This document shows, in pieces, positions 36,654 through 46,593 of a stretch of DNA of 64,000 nt (within the stretch, counting starts at the first letter, position 1; each line of letters starts with the position of its first letter). The position numbers were made by a program, and so were the translations under genes. The notes under the pieces were generated by a model. It ran no database searches, was not told where the DNA came from, and saw only the letters and a program-made list of their open reading frames with translations. The DNA comes from Desulfocapsa sp. GTDB lineage: Bacteria; Desulfobacterota; Desulfobulbia; Desulfobulbales; Desulfocapsaceae. Location: contig JAFLJO010000100.1 in assembly GCA_022712975.1 (NCBI GenBank), forward strand, positions 1 through 64,000, read 5' to 3'.

Positions 36654-37871
36654 ATGCGTAGAGTTGTTATAACAGGAATGGGGATTGTCTCCTCCCTTGG
36701 AGATACAATAGATGATGTCCTTGTTTCACTGCAAAAAGGGATATCTGGTGTTCGTTATTGGGAACCGTACGAAAAGCACGGGCTTCGTTCCTGTATAGGA
36801 GCTTTCACCCGGATCAACTGTAAAGAACATATTGATAAAAAAATACTCCGTTTTATGGGAAATGCGACTGCCTATGCTTATATCGCTATGCAGCAGGCTG
36901 TTCAGGACAGCGGATTGAAGCCTGCGCAGGTGTCTTCGCCACGTACCGGGCTTATAATCGGTTCCGGCGGAACCTCAGCGGAAAATGTGGTCATCACAGC
37001 GGATGTCATGCGCAGCAGGGGATTACGTCGTTTAAGCCCATTCATGGTGCCGAGAAGTATGTCCAGTACAGTTTCAGCAGGGCTGACCGGACCTTTTAAA
37101 ATCAAAGGAACCTGCTATTCCATCTCTTCAGCCTGTGCCACCGGAGCCCACTGCATAGGTGCCGGCATGGAACAGATCCAGCTAGGCAAACAGGATATAA
37201 TCTTTGCCGGCGGCAGTGATGAAGAGCATTGGAGCCAGACCGCCATGTTTGATGCCATGGGCGCTCTGTCAACCAAATTTAATGACCGCCCAGAACAGGC
37301 CTCCAGGCCCTACGATATCGACCGGGACGGTTTTGTGGCTTCCAATGGCGCCGGACTGGTGGTCTTGGAAGAGCTGGAGCATGCTCTTAAACGGGGTGCC
37401 ACTATCTACGGCGAACTGATCGGTTACGGAGCCACAGCAGATGGCTATGAGATGGTGATACCTTCAGGTGAGGGAGCTGTCCGTTGTCTTAAAATCGCTA
37501 TGGAGGGGGGAGACAGTCCTGTTGATTATATCAACACCCATGGTACTTCCACTCCAATCGGGGACATGATTGAATTGCAGGCTATTCGTCAGGTTTTTGG
37601 CAGCAGTATCCCACTGATTAGTTCCACCAAGTCTCTGTCAGGTCACTCCCTGGGAGCTGCTGGGGTGCATGAGACAATTTACAGTCTGCTTATGCTCACC
37701 AATAATTTTATAGCGGCGAGTGCCAATATAGAAAATATGGAACCGGAAGCAAAGGACATGAACATTGTTCAGGAAACTCAGCAGATAGAATTGAGCACTG
37801 TAATGTCAAGTAGTTATGGGTTCGGAGGCACCAACGCCTGCCTGATCTTTCAAAAATATCCCGCCCTGTAA
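36654..37871 (+). CDS. fabB: Beta-ketoacyl-ACP synthase I/II (FabB-like)
   Basis: This 405-residue condensing enzyme has the Cys in [14 protein letters not shown] (about 164), His in [12 protein letters not shown] and a second His in [15 protein letters not shown], the KAS Cys-His-His triad. The [11 protein letters not shown] loop is more like FabB than FabF. It extends acyl-ACP in fatty-acid synthesis. It stands alone, without fabA next to it. Confidence 0.92.
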   Translation: MRRVVITGMGIVSSLGDTIDDVLVSLQKGISGVRYWEPYEKHGLRSCIGAFTRINCKEHIDKKILRFMGNATAYAYIAMQQAVQDSGLKPAQVSSPRTGLIIGSGGTSAENVVITADVMRSRGLRRLSPFMVPRSMSSTVSAGLTGPFKIKGTCYSISSACATGAHCIGAGMEQIQLGKQDIIFAGGSDEEHWSQTAMFDAMGALSTKFNDRPEQASRPYDIDRDGFVASNGAGLVVLEELEHALKRGATIYGELIGYGATADGYEMVIPSGEGAVRCLKIAMEGGDSPVDYINTHGTSTPIGDMIELQAIRQVFGSSIPLISSTKSLSGHSLGAAGVHETIYSLLMLTNNFIAASANIENMEPEAKDMNIVQETQQIELSTVMSSSYGFGGTNACLIFQKYPAL

Positions 37872-37952
37872 TAGACTGTTGTGTAATGCACCCTGCAACT
37901 TTGGCAGCACGGTTTCTGCCGATTTCCTCTTCCTGTCACAGTGACAATTCAG

Positions 37953-38462
37953 CTAAATGTTCGGTCTGAGATCAGCCATCACCGTTACAATCGCAAATTC
38001 AGGCTCATAGCCAACGGTGAATTGAACCGAACCATCATTACGAATGCTTAAAAAATTTGTATTGTTTTTGGTGTAGGGACAAACAGGGTTGGCGCAGGAT
38101 TCAAATCCAAATTGCGTATAAAATTCCGGTTTCCCTAAAACATACAAAGTGTTTTCCTTGATTATATTCTGCCGTAAAGCAAAGTTGATCAACTCAGAAC
38201 CTATGCCCTGATGTTGGAATTCCGGTTTTACAGCCAAGGGTGCCAGGTGCAATCCACACAATTCCGCACCATTGTAAGCATTGGAAAAAGCAATGTAGGC
38301 CACAACCTTATTGGCGTGAATACATACCCAGTCATATATGGTCTTGTTATTCTCATGGAGATTCCCTACTAGCTGTTCCTCATAGTAACTTCCGGGAAAT
38401 GCCTGCTTCAATAAAGCAGAAGCCTTGTCGTGCATGTCTGGTGTCAGTTTACGTATTTTCAT
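37953..38462 (-). CDS. GNAT-family N-acetyltransferase
   Basis: This 169-residue protein has the acetyl-CoA P-loop LAVKPEFQHQGIGSELINF at about residues 77-95, and FYTQFGFE near 117, typical of YhbS-like GNAT proteins. Substrate unknown. Convergent with fabB. Confidence 0.9.
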   Translation of the reverse strand: MKIRKLTPDMHDKASALLKQAFPGSYYEEQLVGNLHENNKTIYDWVCIHANKVVAYIAFSNAYNGAELCGLHLAPLAVKPEFQHQGIGSELINFALRQNIIKENTLYVLGKPEFYTQFGFESCANPVCPYTKNNTNFLSIRNDGSVQFTVGYEPEFAIVTVMADLRPNI

Positions 38463-38648
38463 CGAAATTCATTTAGGAAAAGTTGATCTGGTTTCTCTAT
38501 TTGTGTCATGGTGCTATTTAAGGTACTATGAAAAGCCATTGACTTCAAACTTGTTGTTTTGTACTGAAGCGTATGTATGTATTTTGTTCCCTTGTGAATT
38601 GCAAGTAATTCTACTCATGAAATTGTCAGGCTCAGGAGACCCAACGCC

Positions 38649-39335
38649 ATGCCTTGTAAACAAAAACAAAACTCCACAGGGGTACTATTCAATATCCTTA
38701 TGGTTGTCATCATTCTATTTTTGGCAACAACTGTACTTGCCCAAACCCGTTACATAAAGCCCAGCTCAGAAATTGTTGTCAGACGAGGGCAGGGGACTGA
38801 ATTTAAAATTATAGCAATGGTAAAAGATGGGGTGTCAGTTGAATTCCTTGAGGCAAGCAAGACCCATGCAAGAATTCGTCTTGCCAATGGCAAAGAAGGA
38901 TGGATACTCAAGCGATTCCTCAGTAATGAACCTCCCCTTGATGCAATTGTTGCTTCTTTGCGCACTGAAAATGAGATAGTTGTACAAAAAGAAATTGACA
39001 CCACTCTAAAATTCGACGCAATGAGTGCAACCCTCACCCAAACTGAGCAGGAACTAGATGCAACTCTGAGAGAAAGAGACCAGCTGAAAGCAGATTACCT
39101 TCAGTTACAAGAAGACACAGCAGATACAATACTGATGAAAACTGATTTGGAAAAGAGCATCAAGAATAACGAAATACTCTCGCAAAAATTAGCAGCTTTA
39201 CAACTGGAAAACAGTAGTCTCGAAGACGATAATTCTTTTAAGTGGTTCCTTGCAGGAGGTGGTGTGCTTGTCTTTGGAATGCTTATCGGGAGTATATCTA
39301 CCAAGTCAAGTAGAAGAAAACCTTCACTTTTATAA
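38649..39335 (+). CDS. SH3 and C-terminal anchor protein (TIGR04211-like)
   Basis: This 228-residue protein has an N-terminal signal or anchor helix (15-32), a bacterial SH3 domain (35-92: IVVRRGQGTEFKIIAMVKDG), a coiled coil (about 110-190) and a C-terminal membrane helix (FKWFLAGGGVLVFGMLIGS). This order is that of a periplasmic SH3 protein tethered to the inner membrane, probably in cell-envelope contact. Confidence 0.86.
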   Translation: MPCKQKQNSTGVLFNILMVVIILFLATTVLAQTRYIKPSSEIVVRRGQGTEFKIIAMVKDGVSVEFLEASKTHARIRLANGKEGWILKRFLSNEPPLDAIVASLRTENEIVVQKEIDTTLKFDAMSATLTQTEQELDATLRERDQLKADYLQLQEDTADTILMKTDLEKSIKNNEILSQKLAALQLENSSLEDDNSFKWFLAGGGVLVFGMLIGSISTKSSRRKPSLL

Positions 39336-39394
39336 AAAAGCTGGCAATAACCTGAACCGACCAGGCTCAAACGTACCTGTAACATCTCCCGTTC

Positions 39395-40411
39395 CTACCC
39401 CATGGGGTACAAAATATCTTTGTGCACTTCATCGCATTTACGCAACACATCTTCAGACAACTCAAGATCAATTGCAGCTATTGAATCATCAAGCTGTTTT
39501 GTGCTTGTTGCCCCGATAATAGTTGATGCGACAATATCAAACTGTTTGCTCCAGGCAACGGCAAGTGTTGCGGGAGAGATACCAGCTTCAGAAGCAATCT
39601 CCATATAACGGGCTGTGGAGGCAAGGGTTTTTTCATTTACAAAACGCCCCACCATTGCCTGAATTCTGGGATCAGGGTCCTTGGCATAACTGCCAAAACG
39701 CCCTGCCACATCCTGCCTCGTATTGTATTTACCGGTCAACACTCCGCCAGTCATGGGAGAATAAGGAATCAGGGAGATTTTTTCACTTCTGCACATCTCA
39801 AGCATCTCATCAAGAAATCTACGATTAAGTAAAGAAAAATTATTCTGGATGGACTCAAAGCGTTTGTAGCCGTGATATTTAGAGATCATATTGGATTTGG
39901 TTGTTCCGTAGGCTGTATCATTTGATGTCCCGAGATACCGTACCTTACCCGAACGTACCAGGCTGTCAAAAGCCTCCATGGATTCTTCTCTTGGAACAAC
40001 AGAGTCCGGCCAGTGCATCTGGTACAAGTCGATGTATTCACACTTCAAGCGGCGGAGACTACCCTCCACTCCCTTTATGATATGGTGGGAATCAATTGCC
40101 GTAAGACCAGCGCGAACCGGTGGAACAAACCAGCCGGAAGCAGCACCTGCAACCTTGGTCGCAATAATCAGAGAATCCCTGTTTTTTCCCTGCAGCCATT
40201 CTCCAACAATTTCCTCGGTAATACCTATGGTTTCAGCACGTGGCGGAACCGGATATACCTCTGCCGTATCAAAGAAATTAATCCCGGCATCACAGGCCTT
40301 ATCCATGATTGCAAATGCTGTTTTTTTATCACACATGGAACCAAAGGTCATGGTTCCAAGACAAACGGGGCTTACCCGCAAACCACTTCGTCCAATATAT
40401 CTATAATTCAT
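39395..40411 (-). CDS. Aldo/keto reductase
   Basis: This 338-residue NADPH-dependent reductase has the catalytic set in FFDTAEVYP (Asp, Tyr), IATKVAG (Lys) and YQMHWPD (His). It resembles the Tas/YajO group. It lies 23 bases downstream of the CvfB-like gene on the same strand. Confidence 0.93.
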   Translation of the reverse strand: MNYRYIGRSGLRVSPVCLGTMTFGSMCDKKTAFAIMDKACDAGINFFDTAEVYPVPPRAETIGITEEIVGEWLQGKNRDSLIIATKVAGAASGWFVPPVRAGLTAIDSHHIIKGVEGSLRRLKCEYIDLYQMHWPDSVVPREESMEAFDSLVRSGKVRYLGTSNDTAYGTTKSNMISKYHGYKRFESIQNNFSLLNRRFLDEMLEMCRSEKISLIPYSPMTGGVLTGKYNTRQDVAGRFGSYAKDPDPRIQAMVGRFVNEKTLASTARYMEIASEAGISPATLAVAWSKQFDIVASTIIGATSTKQLDDSIAAIDLELSEDVLRKCDEVHKDILYPMG

Positions 40412-40434
40412 CTTTAAACTCCTTGTATTTCACA

Positions 40435-41268
40435 TCAACTGACAAGTGAAATACCATCGGGATCAATGCGTATAATTCTCTTTTTATAAAGAGCCCCAAT
40501 CGCCTTTTTAAACACCTTCTTACTAACACCGAAAAGAGAGTAAATATCATCAGGCGGACTTTTGTCGGTAACAGCAACCTTACCGCCATGCTTTTGTATA
40601 ATACCAAGAATGGCCTGTGAAATATCATCTACTTCCCGATACCCTGATTGTTGCAGGATCAGGTCAATCTTCAGATCTTCTCGTATTTTTTTAATATATC
40701 CTTTTAGCTTTTGACCAATTGTAATCTTCTGGAACACCTCGTTTTCATATATCATACCGGCATGTTCCCGGTTAATAAGTGCCCGGTATCCCAAGTCTGT
40801 CTGCTCAAAAAGAATAAGCTCCACCTCTTCTCCTTCTTTGTACGCAGGAGCTTTGGAACTCAAAAATTTATCCAGCCTGGAAGAAGCTATTATACGATTT
40901 GTTTTTTCACTGAGAAAGATAAAAACAACATAGGACTCCCCCTCTTCCATCGACTGTTGCTGTTCCCCCTTTGGCACAAACAGGTCATTCTCCATTCCCC
41001 AATGAAGGAAAGCACCTACAGATGTTGCAGAGACAACCTGCAAAGTGGCAAACTCACCAACTGTGGCGTAAGGTTTGTGGGTTGTTGCCTGTAGATGATC
41101 GTCTTTATCTAAATAAACAAAGACTTCAATCTCTTCACCCTCCCGGTACCTAACAGGAATATCCTTTTCTGGTAGAAGAATATCCCTGGATCCTCCAGTA
41201 TCGAGATGAATACCATGGAGATCCGTTCCTTTTATTCTCAACGTATTTATTCTGCCAATTTGTAGCAT
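40435..41268 (-). CDS. CvfB-like S1-domain RNA-binding protein
   Basis: This 277-residue protein has tandem S1-like beta-barrels (residues 1-65, 70-130, 145-210; the second opens with FATLQVVSATSVGAFLHWG) and a C-terminal winged-helix (VSKKVFKKAIGALYKKRIIRID). This is the CvfB/YitL layout, an RNA-binding regulator. Upstream of an aldo/keto reductase. Confidence 0.88.
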   Translation of the reverse strand: MLQIGRINTLRIKGTDLHGIHLDTGGSRDILLPEKDIPVRYREGEEIEVFVYLDKDDHLQATTHKPYATVGEFATLQVVSATSVGAFLHWGMENDLFVPKGEQQQSMEEGESYVVFIFLSEKTNRIIASSRLDKFLSSKAPAYKEGEEVELILFEQTDLGYRALINREHAGMIYENEVFQKITIGQKLKGYIKKIREDLKIDLILQQSGYREVDDISQAILGIIQKHGGKVAVTDKSPPDDIYSLFGVSKKVFKKAIGALYKKRIIRIDPDGISLVS

Positions 41269-41625
41269 ATTTTTCTCTAAATAATATTATCAAAATGACG
41301 ATCTCAGAAAAAACTTCTCGACCGTCTCCACATCAACTACTTCCAAAATCCACTTAAACAACAAAATAGTATAAAAACAAAGAGTCGCTCAGTAAGATTC
41401 TAACTTTTTGTATACGTTAAAAGCTTTCAGCAAATTTTCAACGACTTCTTGTAAAAGCTTTTTCTTACCTATACAATTAATGAAGTAGAAAAAGTCAATA
41501 TTGCCAATTAGTACATGATGCTCGCTGGGCATCATGTTCAGGGGTTCATAATAATATAGCATGCCTGAACAGATTACGATCTTATTTTTCAGGCATAAAA
41601 GATTGGTTTTTTAGAGGAGTCTTAA
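41269..41625. other. Intergenic region upstream of the beta-CASP gene
   Basis: No gene is seen in these 357 bases between divergent genes. Two hairpins occur: ACATGATGC...GCATCATGT at 41513-41537, related in sequence to the GGGCATCATGT palindromes elsewhere, and TGTTCAGG...CCTGAACA at about 41535-41576. They overlap the likely 5' UTR of the beta-CASP gene and could affect its mRNA. Confidence 0.5.
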
Positions 41626-43209
41626 ATGCGAATTTCTTTTCATGGAGCTGTTAGGCAGGTTACTGGATCCCTGCATTCTGTTATGTCCAATGGAGACCTT
41701 ATCTGTCTGGATTGCGGCCTGTTTCAGGGGCGACGTAAGCAGGCAAGAGAGATGAACTCTGTCATACCCTATGCTCCAGAATTAATTACCAGCATTTTAC
41801 TATCCCATGCCCACATTGATCACTGCGGACGAATCCCACTGTTTACGAGACAGGAAGGCTTTACCAGCAACATTATTTGTACCCGAGCCACGGCTGACGC
41901 CTGCAAGTACCTTCTGATGGATTCGGCTAAAATCCAGGAATCTGATTCTGATTATCTCAATTATAAGACTGTAAAACACTTTTTGAACGAGCTTAATAAT
42001 TCAAACTTTCACAACAACGAGGTCTCCAGCAAAGAAAGCAAAAAGCTGAAAAATGAACTTAAATCCAAGCCTCACAGACTAAATAAAATTTTTATCAATG
42101 AACTCCTCAAAAGATTTCAGCTTCACCGCTCCCGTCCACTCTATACAACTGCGGATGCTGAAAATTCCGAGGCCTTCTTTCACCCAATCAACTGTGTATG
42201 CCCCGTAGAAGTTGGGAAAAACATGCACGCTACTTTCTACAACGCCGGCCATATTTTAGGCTCTGCAATGATTGTCTTAAAAACAGTTGAAAACGGAAAA
42301 AAGAAAACAGTCATGTACACCGGGGATGTAGGCCGATACGATAAGCCGATTATTAAAGACCCTTCCAGTCAATTCAACGAAGAAGACAGAGATATCGATC
42401 TACTCATTATGGAATCAACCTATGGTGACCGTCTCCATGAACCGGTGGTGGATTTAAAGCCACTCCTGCAAAAAGTCATTCAAAAAACATATGACCGTGG
42501 CGGCGTTATAATGATTCCAGCTTTTGCTTATGGCAGAACCCAGGAAATAATCTATTACCTTCACGAACTCTATCTGGAAGACGCCATCCCCAAAATGCCT
42601 GTCTATGTTGACAGCCCATTGGCTGTACAACTTACCAAAGTTTTTGGAGAGCATCCTGAAACATACGACGAGGACAGTCATGCGATCTTTCTGGAAAAGG
42701 GAAAAAATCCCTTTATGTTTCCTGAAATCAATTATATCCAGACGGTTCAGGAATCTATGGCTCTAAATCGCAGTAAAGAGCCCCACATTGTCCTTGCAGG
42801 CTCAGGAATGTGTGAGGGAGGACGCATTCTCCACCATTTTCGCCATCGGCTGGAAGATGAAAGGAACACAATCCTTGTGGTTGGATATATGGCTCAAAAT
42901 ACCCTTGGCAGAAGAATTCTCGAACTTGGAAAAAAATATGCAGAAGACAACCGGAAAGGCGAGGCACCGGAAATCCGAATGTTCGGATCAAGCTACCAAC
43001 TCAAAGCAGAAGTCAAAATGCTTGCCGGATTCAGCGCCCATGGGGATCGTGATGAAATGACACGATTCCTGAAGGAGTCCGGACTAAACATCAGGAAAAT
43101 TGCTGTCGTCCACGGTGAAGAAGATCAGTCTCGCGCCTTCTGTGGACATTTGAAATCTATCGGATATAATGCTTTTGTTCCAAGGCAGGGTGAAACTATC
43201 GAACTGTGA
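41626..43209 (+). CDS. Metallo-beta-lactamase/beta-CASP RNA-processing nuclease
   Basis: This 527-residue protein has the zinc motif SHAHIDHCGRIP at about residues 64-75, YTGDVGR, a beta-CASP insert (MIPAFAYGRTQEI) and the C-terminal FSAHGDRDEM and VHGEEDQSRAF, as in CPSF73/YSH1-type RNases. It also has a charged insert at about 120-165 rich in Asn/Lys. GGAG lies upstream. Confidence 0.93.
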   Translation: MRISFHGAVRQVTGSLHSVMSNGDLICLDCGLFQGRRKQAREMNSVIPYAPELITSILLSHAHIDHCGRIPLFTRQEGFTSNIICTRATADACKYLLMDSAKIQESDSDYLNYKTVKHFLNELNNSNFHNNEVSSKESKKLKNELKSKPHRLNKIFINELLKRFQLHRSRPLYTTADAENSEAFFHPINCVCPVEVGKNMHATFYNAGHILGSAMIVLKTVENGKKKTVMYTGDVGRYDKPIIKDPSSQFNEEDRDIDLLIMESTYGDRLHEPVVDLKPLLQKVIQKTYDRGGVIMIPAFAYGRTQEIIYYLHELYLEDAIPKMPVYVDSPLAVQLTKVFGEHPETYDEDSHAIFLEKGKNPFMFPEINYIQTVQESMALNRSKEPHIVLAGSGMCEGGRILHHFRHRLEDERNTILVVGYMAQNTLGRRILELGKKYAEDNRKGEAPEIRMFGSSYQLKAEVKMLAGFSAHGDRDEMTRFLKESGLNIRKIAVVHGEEDQSRAFCGHLKSIGYNAFVPRQGETIEL

Positions 43210-43328
43210 TTTTCCGATACATGAACAGATACTGTTAAATCTCACGATTATGGGAATAGATTACAGTACTGTGAGTCAGGATCGCAAGCGTTTGCGAAAT
43301 CGGATTTGAACCGATGTGGAAATTACCA

Positions 43329-43379
43329 TGCTTGTGGAAACAATAGGCAAGATGTGTCAAGAATAAAGTTTTTTCCCCT
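43329..43379 (+). repeat. Direct-repeat copy 1 (right half of the 43.8 kb element)
   Basis: TGCTTGTGGAAACAATAGG, CAAGATGTGTCAAGAATAA and a run ending in CCCC match 43852-43900 almost base for base. Together the two copies flank the CMD-family gene. Confidence 0.75.
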
Positions 43380-43441
43380 CGGAACTTCGTTTGCAGTTGT
43401 CATGTTTTTTGTTCATAACCATCATTTAAAGGAGATAATTC

Positions 43442-43762
43442 ATGTCTAAGAAAAAAGGTTCGAAACATTACCGTCGTTTACAAAAACGTTTCCCTGAAGT
43501 TCTGGATGCAGTACAAAATCTGGGTTCTACAATCCGTAAAGCCGGTCCACTTGATAACAAGACAGCAGAGCTTATCCAGCTGGGAGTTGCCGCTTCTGCA
43601 GGGTCAGTCGGAGCTGTAAACTCTCATGCCAGAAGAGCACTGGAGGCTGGAGCAAGTGAAGAAGAACTGCAGCACGCTCTGCTGCTCCTTATTTCAACCA
43701 TCGGCTTTCCCAAGGTTGCAGCTGCTCTTGCCTGGGTGGAAGAAATGCTGGATAACAGATAG
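43442..43762 (+). CDS. Carboxymuconolactone decarboxylase (AhpD-fold) family protein lacking the CxxC
   Basis: This 106-residue protein has the family pattern QLGVAASAGSVGAVNSHARRALEAGAS, but both active-site Cys positions of AhpD are Ser or Ala. A peroxidase role is therefore unlikely; the Cys-less subgroup is common, with unknown function. AAGGAG lies upstream. The gene is flanked by direct repeats. Confidence 0.85.
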   Translation: MSKKKGSKHYRRLQKRFPEVLDAVQNLGSTIRKAGPLDNKTAELIQLGVAASAGSVGAVNSHARRALEAGASEEELQHALLLLISTIGFPKVAAALAWVEEMLDNR

Positions 43763-43771
43763 AGCAATGTA

Positions 43772-43900
43772 GGGGGAAATCTTTATTCTTGACACTTGTA
43801 CCTGTCCTGTGATGCATTTAATTGGGGAGATATCCCCAATTCTTCTTTCCGTGCTTGTGGAAACAATAGACAAGATGTGTCAAGAATAAGACTTGCCCCC
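43772..43900. mobile_element. Candidate non-coding element with ~24-base terminal inverted repeats
   Basis: The left end GGGGG...TTATTCTTGACAC and the right end GTGTCAAGAATAAG...CCCCC are complementary at about 20 of 24 positions. Inside, AATTGGGGA and TCCCCAATT form a perfect hairpin. At 129 bases with no ORF it looks like a MITE; the inner hairpin could also end the upstream gene. Half an element lies at 43329-43379. Confidence 0.55.
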
Positions 43901-43908
43901 CTGAAACA

Positions 43909-45807
43909 TCATTGATGCATCGCTGTCGCAGGATGTGGAATGACTTTTGCGAGGGGTTTGTTTTCCACCGGGGTATATTCCGGCACCAGTCGCTGGAGTT
44001 TTTCTTTAAGTCCAGGTAAGTTGCGAGCTTTGGCATCTGCGACCAGGAGTTCTATCATTACGACCAACTCTTCATGTGGCGGCGTAACCGACTGAGCAAT
44101 ACAAATTTGATTGTGCGGGGTCGGTAGTGCCCCCTCATCATCTAGCAAGAGCTCTTCGTATAGCTTCTCCCCTGAGCGTAAACCAGTATAAACAATTTCA
44201 ATGTCCTCGTGTGGTTGCAATCCAGAAAGTCGAATCAATTCCTCCGCAAGGGATTGAATTTTGACCGCCTCTCCCATGTCAAACAAGTAAATCTCACCAC
44301 CTAGCCCCATACTGCCGGCTTGCAGAACAAGTTGGGTTGATTCAGGGATAGTCATAAAGAAACGGGTCACTTCGGGATGGGTTACCGTCACCGGACCACC
44401 TTTTGCAATCTGCTCCTTAAAGGTCGGAATCACGCTACCATTACTGCCAAGAACATTACCAAAGCGGGTCGTGACAAAACTGGTTTTACTCGTCTTGTTC
44501 AGTGATTGAGTATACAGTTCAGCTATACGTTTGGTCGTCCCCATGATATTCGTGGGTCGCACCGCTTTATCCGTGGAAATCATGACAAATTTTTCTACAC
44601 CGGCATGGTCAGCCGCATCAGCCAGCAGGCGTGTTCCCTGGACATTATTGTTCACCGCTTCAGCCGGATTCCTTTCCATCATCGGCACATGTTTATAGGC
44701 TGCGGCATGAAACACAACCTGAGGCATCTGTTCATCAAAAATAACGTTGACCCGCGAGCGGTTACGCACATCACCAATAATCGGCACAATGGTCAAATCT
44801 GCATGTTTTTGAATAAGCTCTTGCTCGATTAAAAAAAGTGGGGTTTCTCCATTTTCAAAAAGGATCAATTTCTGCGGATTAAAACGAGCGACTTGTCGGC
44901 AAATTTCACTGCCGATACTGCCGCCAGCACCCGTAACAAGAACCCTCTTCCCTCTGAGATAACTATTGATCTGCACCTCATCCAGGGAAATTGGTTCACG
45001 CCCCAACAGGTCATTGAGATCAACATCACGAACCTGTTGAATCGAGACTCGCCCATCAATCAGATCACCAACACCCGGTAATATTCTAAACTTGGCATCA
45101 CTTTCCCGGCATCGTTCAACAATTTTCTTAATCTGTTTTCCTGTTGCAGAGGAAATCGCAATAATAATTTCATCTACTCCGTATTCGTCAACAATTCTAG
45201 TTATATCGGTTTGTGAACCAAGAACGTTTAAACCCTGAAATATCCCCTTTCGTTTGACCGGATCATCATCAATAAAACCGATCACATCAAGATTAAGTTG
45301 CGGATTCGAGCGGACTTCACGTGCAATCAGTTGACCGGCATCACCAGCGCCAACAATCAATGCACACGTCTGCCGCAATTCAGTCCCCTGTCGAAGTGGA
45401 TGATAGTGCTCACGAAATGCTCGCGTCATAAAACGGATACCACCAATAGCCAGAAAACAAAAAACACCATCCAGAATCAAGACTGAACGAGGAATTTGAT
45501 CCAAGCGATAAACAAGCACGGCATAAGCGACAAAAATGAAAGAGCCCAAAAAGCTTGCTTTAACAATCTGAACCAGATCGGGCATAGAGACATATCGCCA
45601 CCAGCCTCTAAAGCAACCAAATTTCCAGAAAACGGCCAACTTGATCACTAGCACAGCAGGGATGAGAGTACCAATTCTTGGCCAATAGGAAGAAGGGATC
45701 GAAAAATCAAAGCGGATGGCATAAGCCAACAGGAGAGAACTGACAATGATCAGATTCGTCATGACAAAAATGACGATCAAACGATTTCGATAAACTATTT
45801 CTTTCAT
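43909..45807 (-). CDS. Polysaccharide biosynthesis NDP-sugar 4,6-dehydratase (CapD/WbpM-like)
   Basis: This 632-residue inner-membrane enzyme has four N-terminal helices (to about 110), a first Rossmann-like domain (LIVGAGDAGQLIAREV), then the catalytic SDR domain (VLVTGAGGSIGSEICRQ; STDKAVRPTNIMGTTKRIAE with Met in place of the SDR Tyr, as in this family). It makes a keto-deoxy UDP-sugar for surface polysaccharide. Confidence 0.94.
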   Translation of the reverse strand: MKEIVYRNRLIVIFVMTNLIIVSSLLLAYAIRFDFSIPSSYWPRIGTLIPAVLVIKLAVFWKFGCFRGWWRYVSMPDLVQIVKASFLGSFIFVAYAVLVYRLDQIPRSVLILDGVFCFLAIGGIRFMTRAFREHYHPLRQGTELRQTCALIVGAGDAGQLIAREVRSNPQLNLDVIGFIDDDPVKRKGIFQGLNVLGSQTDITRIVDEYGVDEIIIAISSATGKQIKKIVERCRESDAKFRILPGVGDLIDGRVSIQQVRDVDLNDLLGREPISLDEVQINSYLRGKRVLVTGAGGSIGSEICRQVARFNPQKLILFENGETPLFLIEQELIQKHADLTIVPIIGDVRNRSRVNVIFDEQMPQVVFHAAAYKHVPMMERNPAEAVNNNVQGTRLLADAADHAGVEKFVMISTDKAVRPTNIMGTTKRIAELYTQSLNKTSKTSFVTTRFGNVLGSNGSVIPTFKEQIAKGGPVTVTHPEVTRFFMTIPESTQLVLQAGSMGLGGEIYLFDMGEAVKIQSLAEELIRLSGLQPHEDIEIVYTGLRSGEKLYEELLLDDEGALPTPHNQICIAQSVTPPHEELVVMIELLVADAKARNLPGLKEKLQRLVPEYTPVENKPLAKVIPHPATAMHQ

Positions 45808-45894
45808 ATATCCTCACTGCTGAACACTCAACGGAACTTTTTATTATAAGAATTGCGACAAAATCGCTTAGGAATGGGAGCTAAATAACTTGAA

Positions 45895-45998
45895 TATGAT
45901 GCCCTGCGGGCAGAAGGTATTCGGTATGCGGTATGCGTTTTTCGGCAAGTAACATAGGAACAACTCCCACAGAAACTTTGATTTTTCGATACATTAAA
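45895..45998 (-). repeat. Dispersed repeat, copy A
   Basis: The reverse complement matches copy C (50003-50103) nearly throughout: TCAAAGTTTCTGTGGGAGTT, CTTGCCGAAAA, GCATACCGAATACC, then the palindrome TGCCCGCAGGGCA. It reaches into the 3' end of the coiled-coil gene. Confidence 0.85.
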
Positions 45999-46458
45999 AT
46001 AATCCCGTCATGTTGGCAAGAAATCCAGACATAGATATGGCTGAAAAAATCATAGCAAAGGAAAAAAGTCGGATTGACATAGTGCGTGTTTCACGTAATC
46101 CGGCATCTAATTTCACATCCATACGTTCAATAATGGTGTCAAGCTTTGTATTGACCTGCTCAAAACGTTTGTTCATTTCAATGCGTATCTCTTTCTGCCC
46201 TTGGGTTACCTGCTCAAAGCGTTTGTCCACCTGCTCAAAGCGTTTGTCAACATGTTCAAAGCGCTTGTCCACCTGCTCAAAGCGTTTGTGAATGTCGGAT
46301 TTAAGGTCTCTCTGACCTTCTCGAAAGCCATCCATCTGCCTTTGCAGCATTTCAAAACTTCTTTCAAAGTATTGGGATGTCGGGATAAACTTCGTAACGA
46401 GTATTTCGAGGCTCTTCTCATTCAGGGTTACCTCGAGCTCTTTGTCATTTTTCTCCAT
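45994..46458 (-). CDS. Heptad-repeat coiled-coil protein with C-terminal membrane helix
   Basis: This gene encodes 154 residues from Met26 of the track ORF, preferred for AAGGCGGG upstream. The centre is KRFEQVD heptads repeated about five times (a coiled coil), followed by a longer coil and one C-terminal membrane segment (LFSFAMIFSAISMSGFLANM). It may tether a coil to the membrane; similar proteins are scattered in bacteria with no known role. Confidence 0.72.
   Translation of the reverse strand: MEKNDKELEVTLNEKSLEILVTKFIPTSQYFERSFEMLQRQMDGFREGQRDLKSDIHKRFEQVDKRFEHVDKRFEQVDKRFEQVTQGQKEIRIEMNKRFEQVNTKLDTIIERMDVKLDAGLRETRTMSIRLFSFAMIFSAISMSGFLANMTGLF
46201..46290. repeat. 21-base tandem repeats within the coiled-coil gene
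   Basis: CTGCTCAAAGCGTTTGTCCA and close variants follow each other four to five times and encode the KRFEQVD heptads. The copies are nearly identical at DNA level, so copy number may vary by slippage. Confidence 0.85.
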
Positions 46459-46593
46459 AATTTTACCCGCCTTCATGATTTGACTTTGACACCTAAAAAA
46501 CGATACCTGAATATATATACAACATAACAGCACAGGCCTATGAAAACAAGGTGAGGAAATTCGATTGGAAATAAAAAGCAGGGGAAAAACTCC

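Noticed and set aside
43300-43320. tRNA T-arm-like palindrome (CGGTTCAAATCCG on the minus strand)
   Set aside because: Stem and loop look like a T arm, but no D or anticodon arm, acceptor stem or CCA can be drawn around it; at most a chance palindrome or old attachment-site scrap.
43442-43762. AhpD-like peroxidase or a further selenoprotein
   Set aside because: The CxxC positions are Ser/Ala with no in-frame TGA, so a redox role is not supported.
46201-46290. Short regular repeats resembling a CRISPR array
   Set aside because: The units are contiguous with no spacers, are 21 bases long and encode protein heptads.
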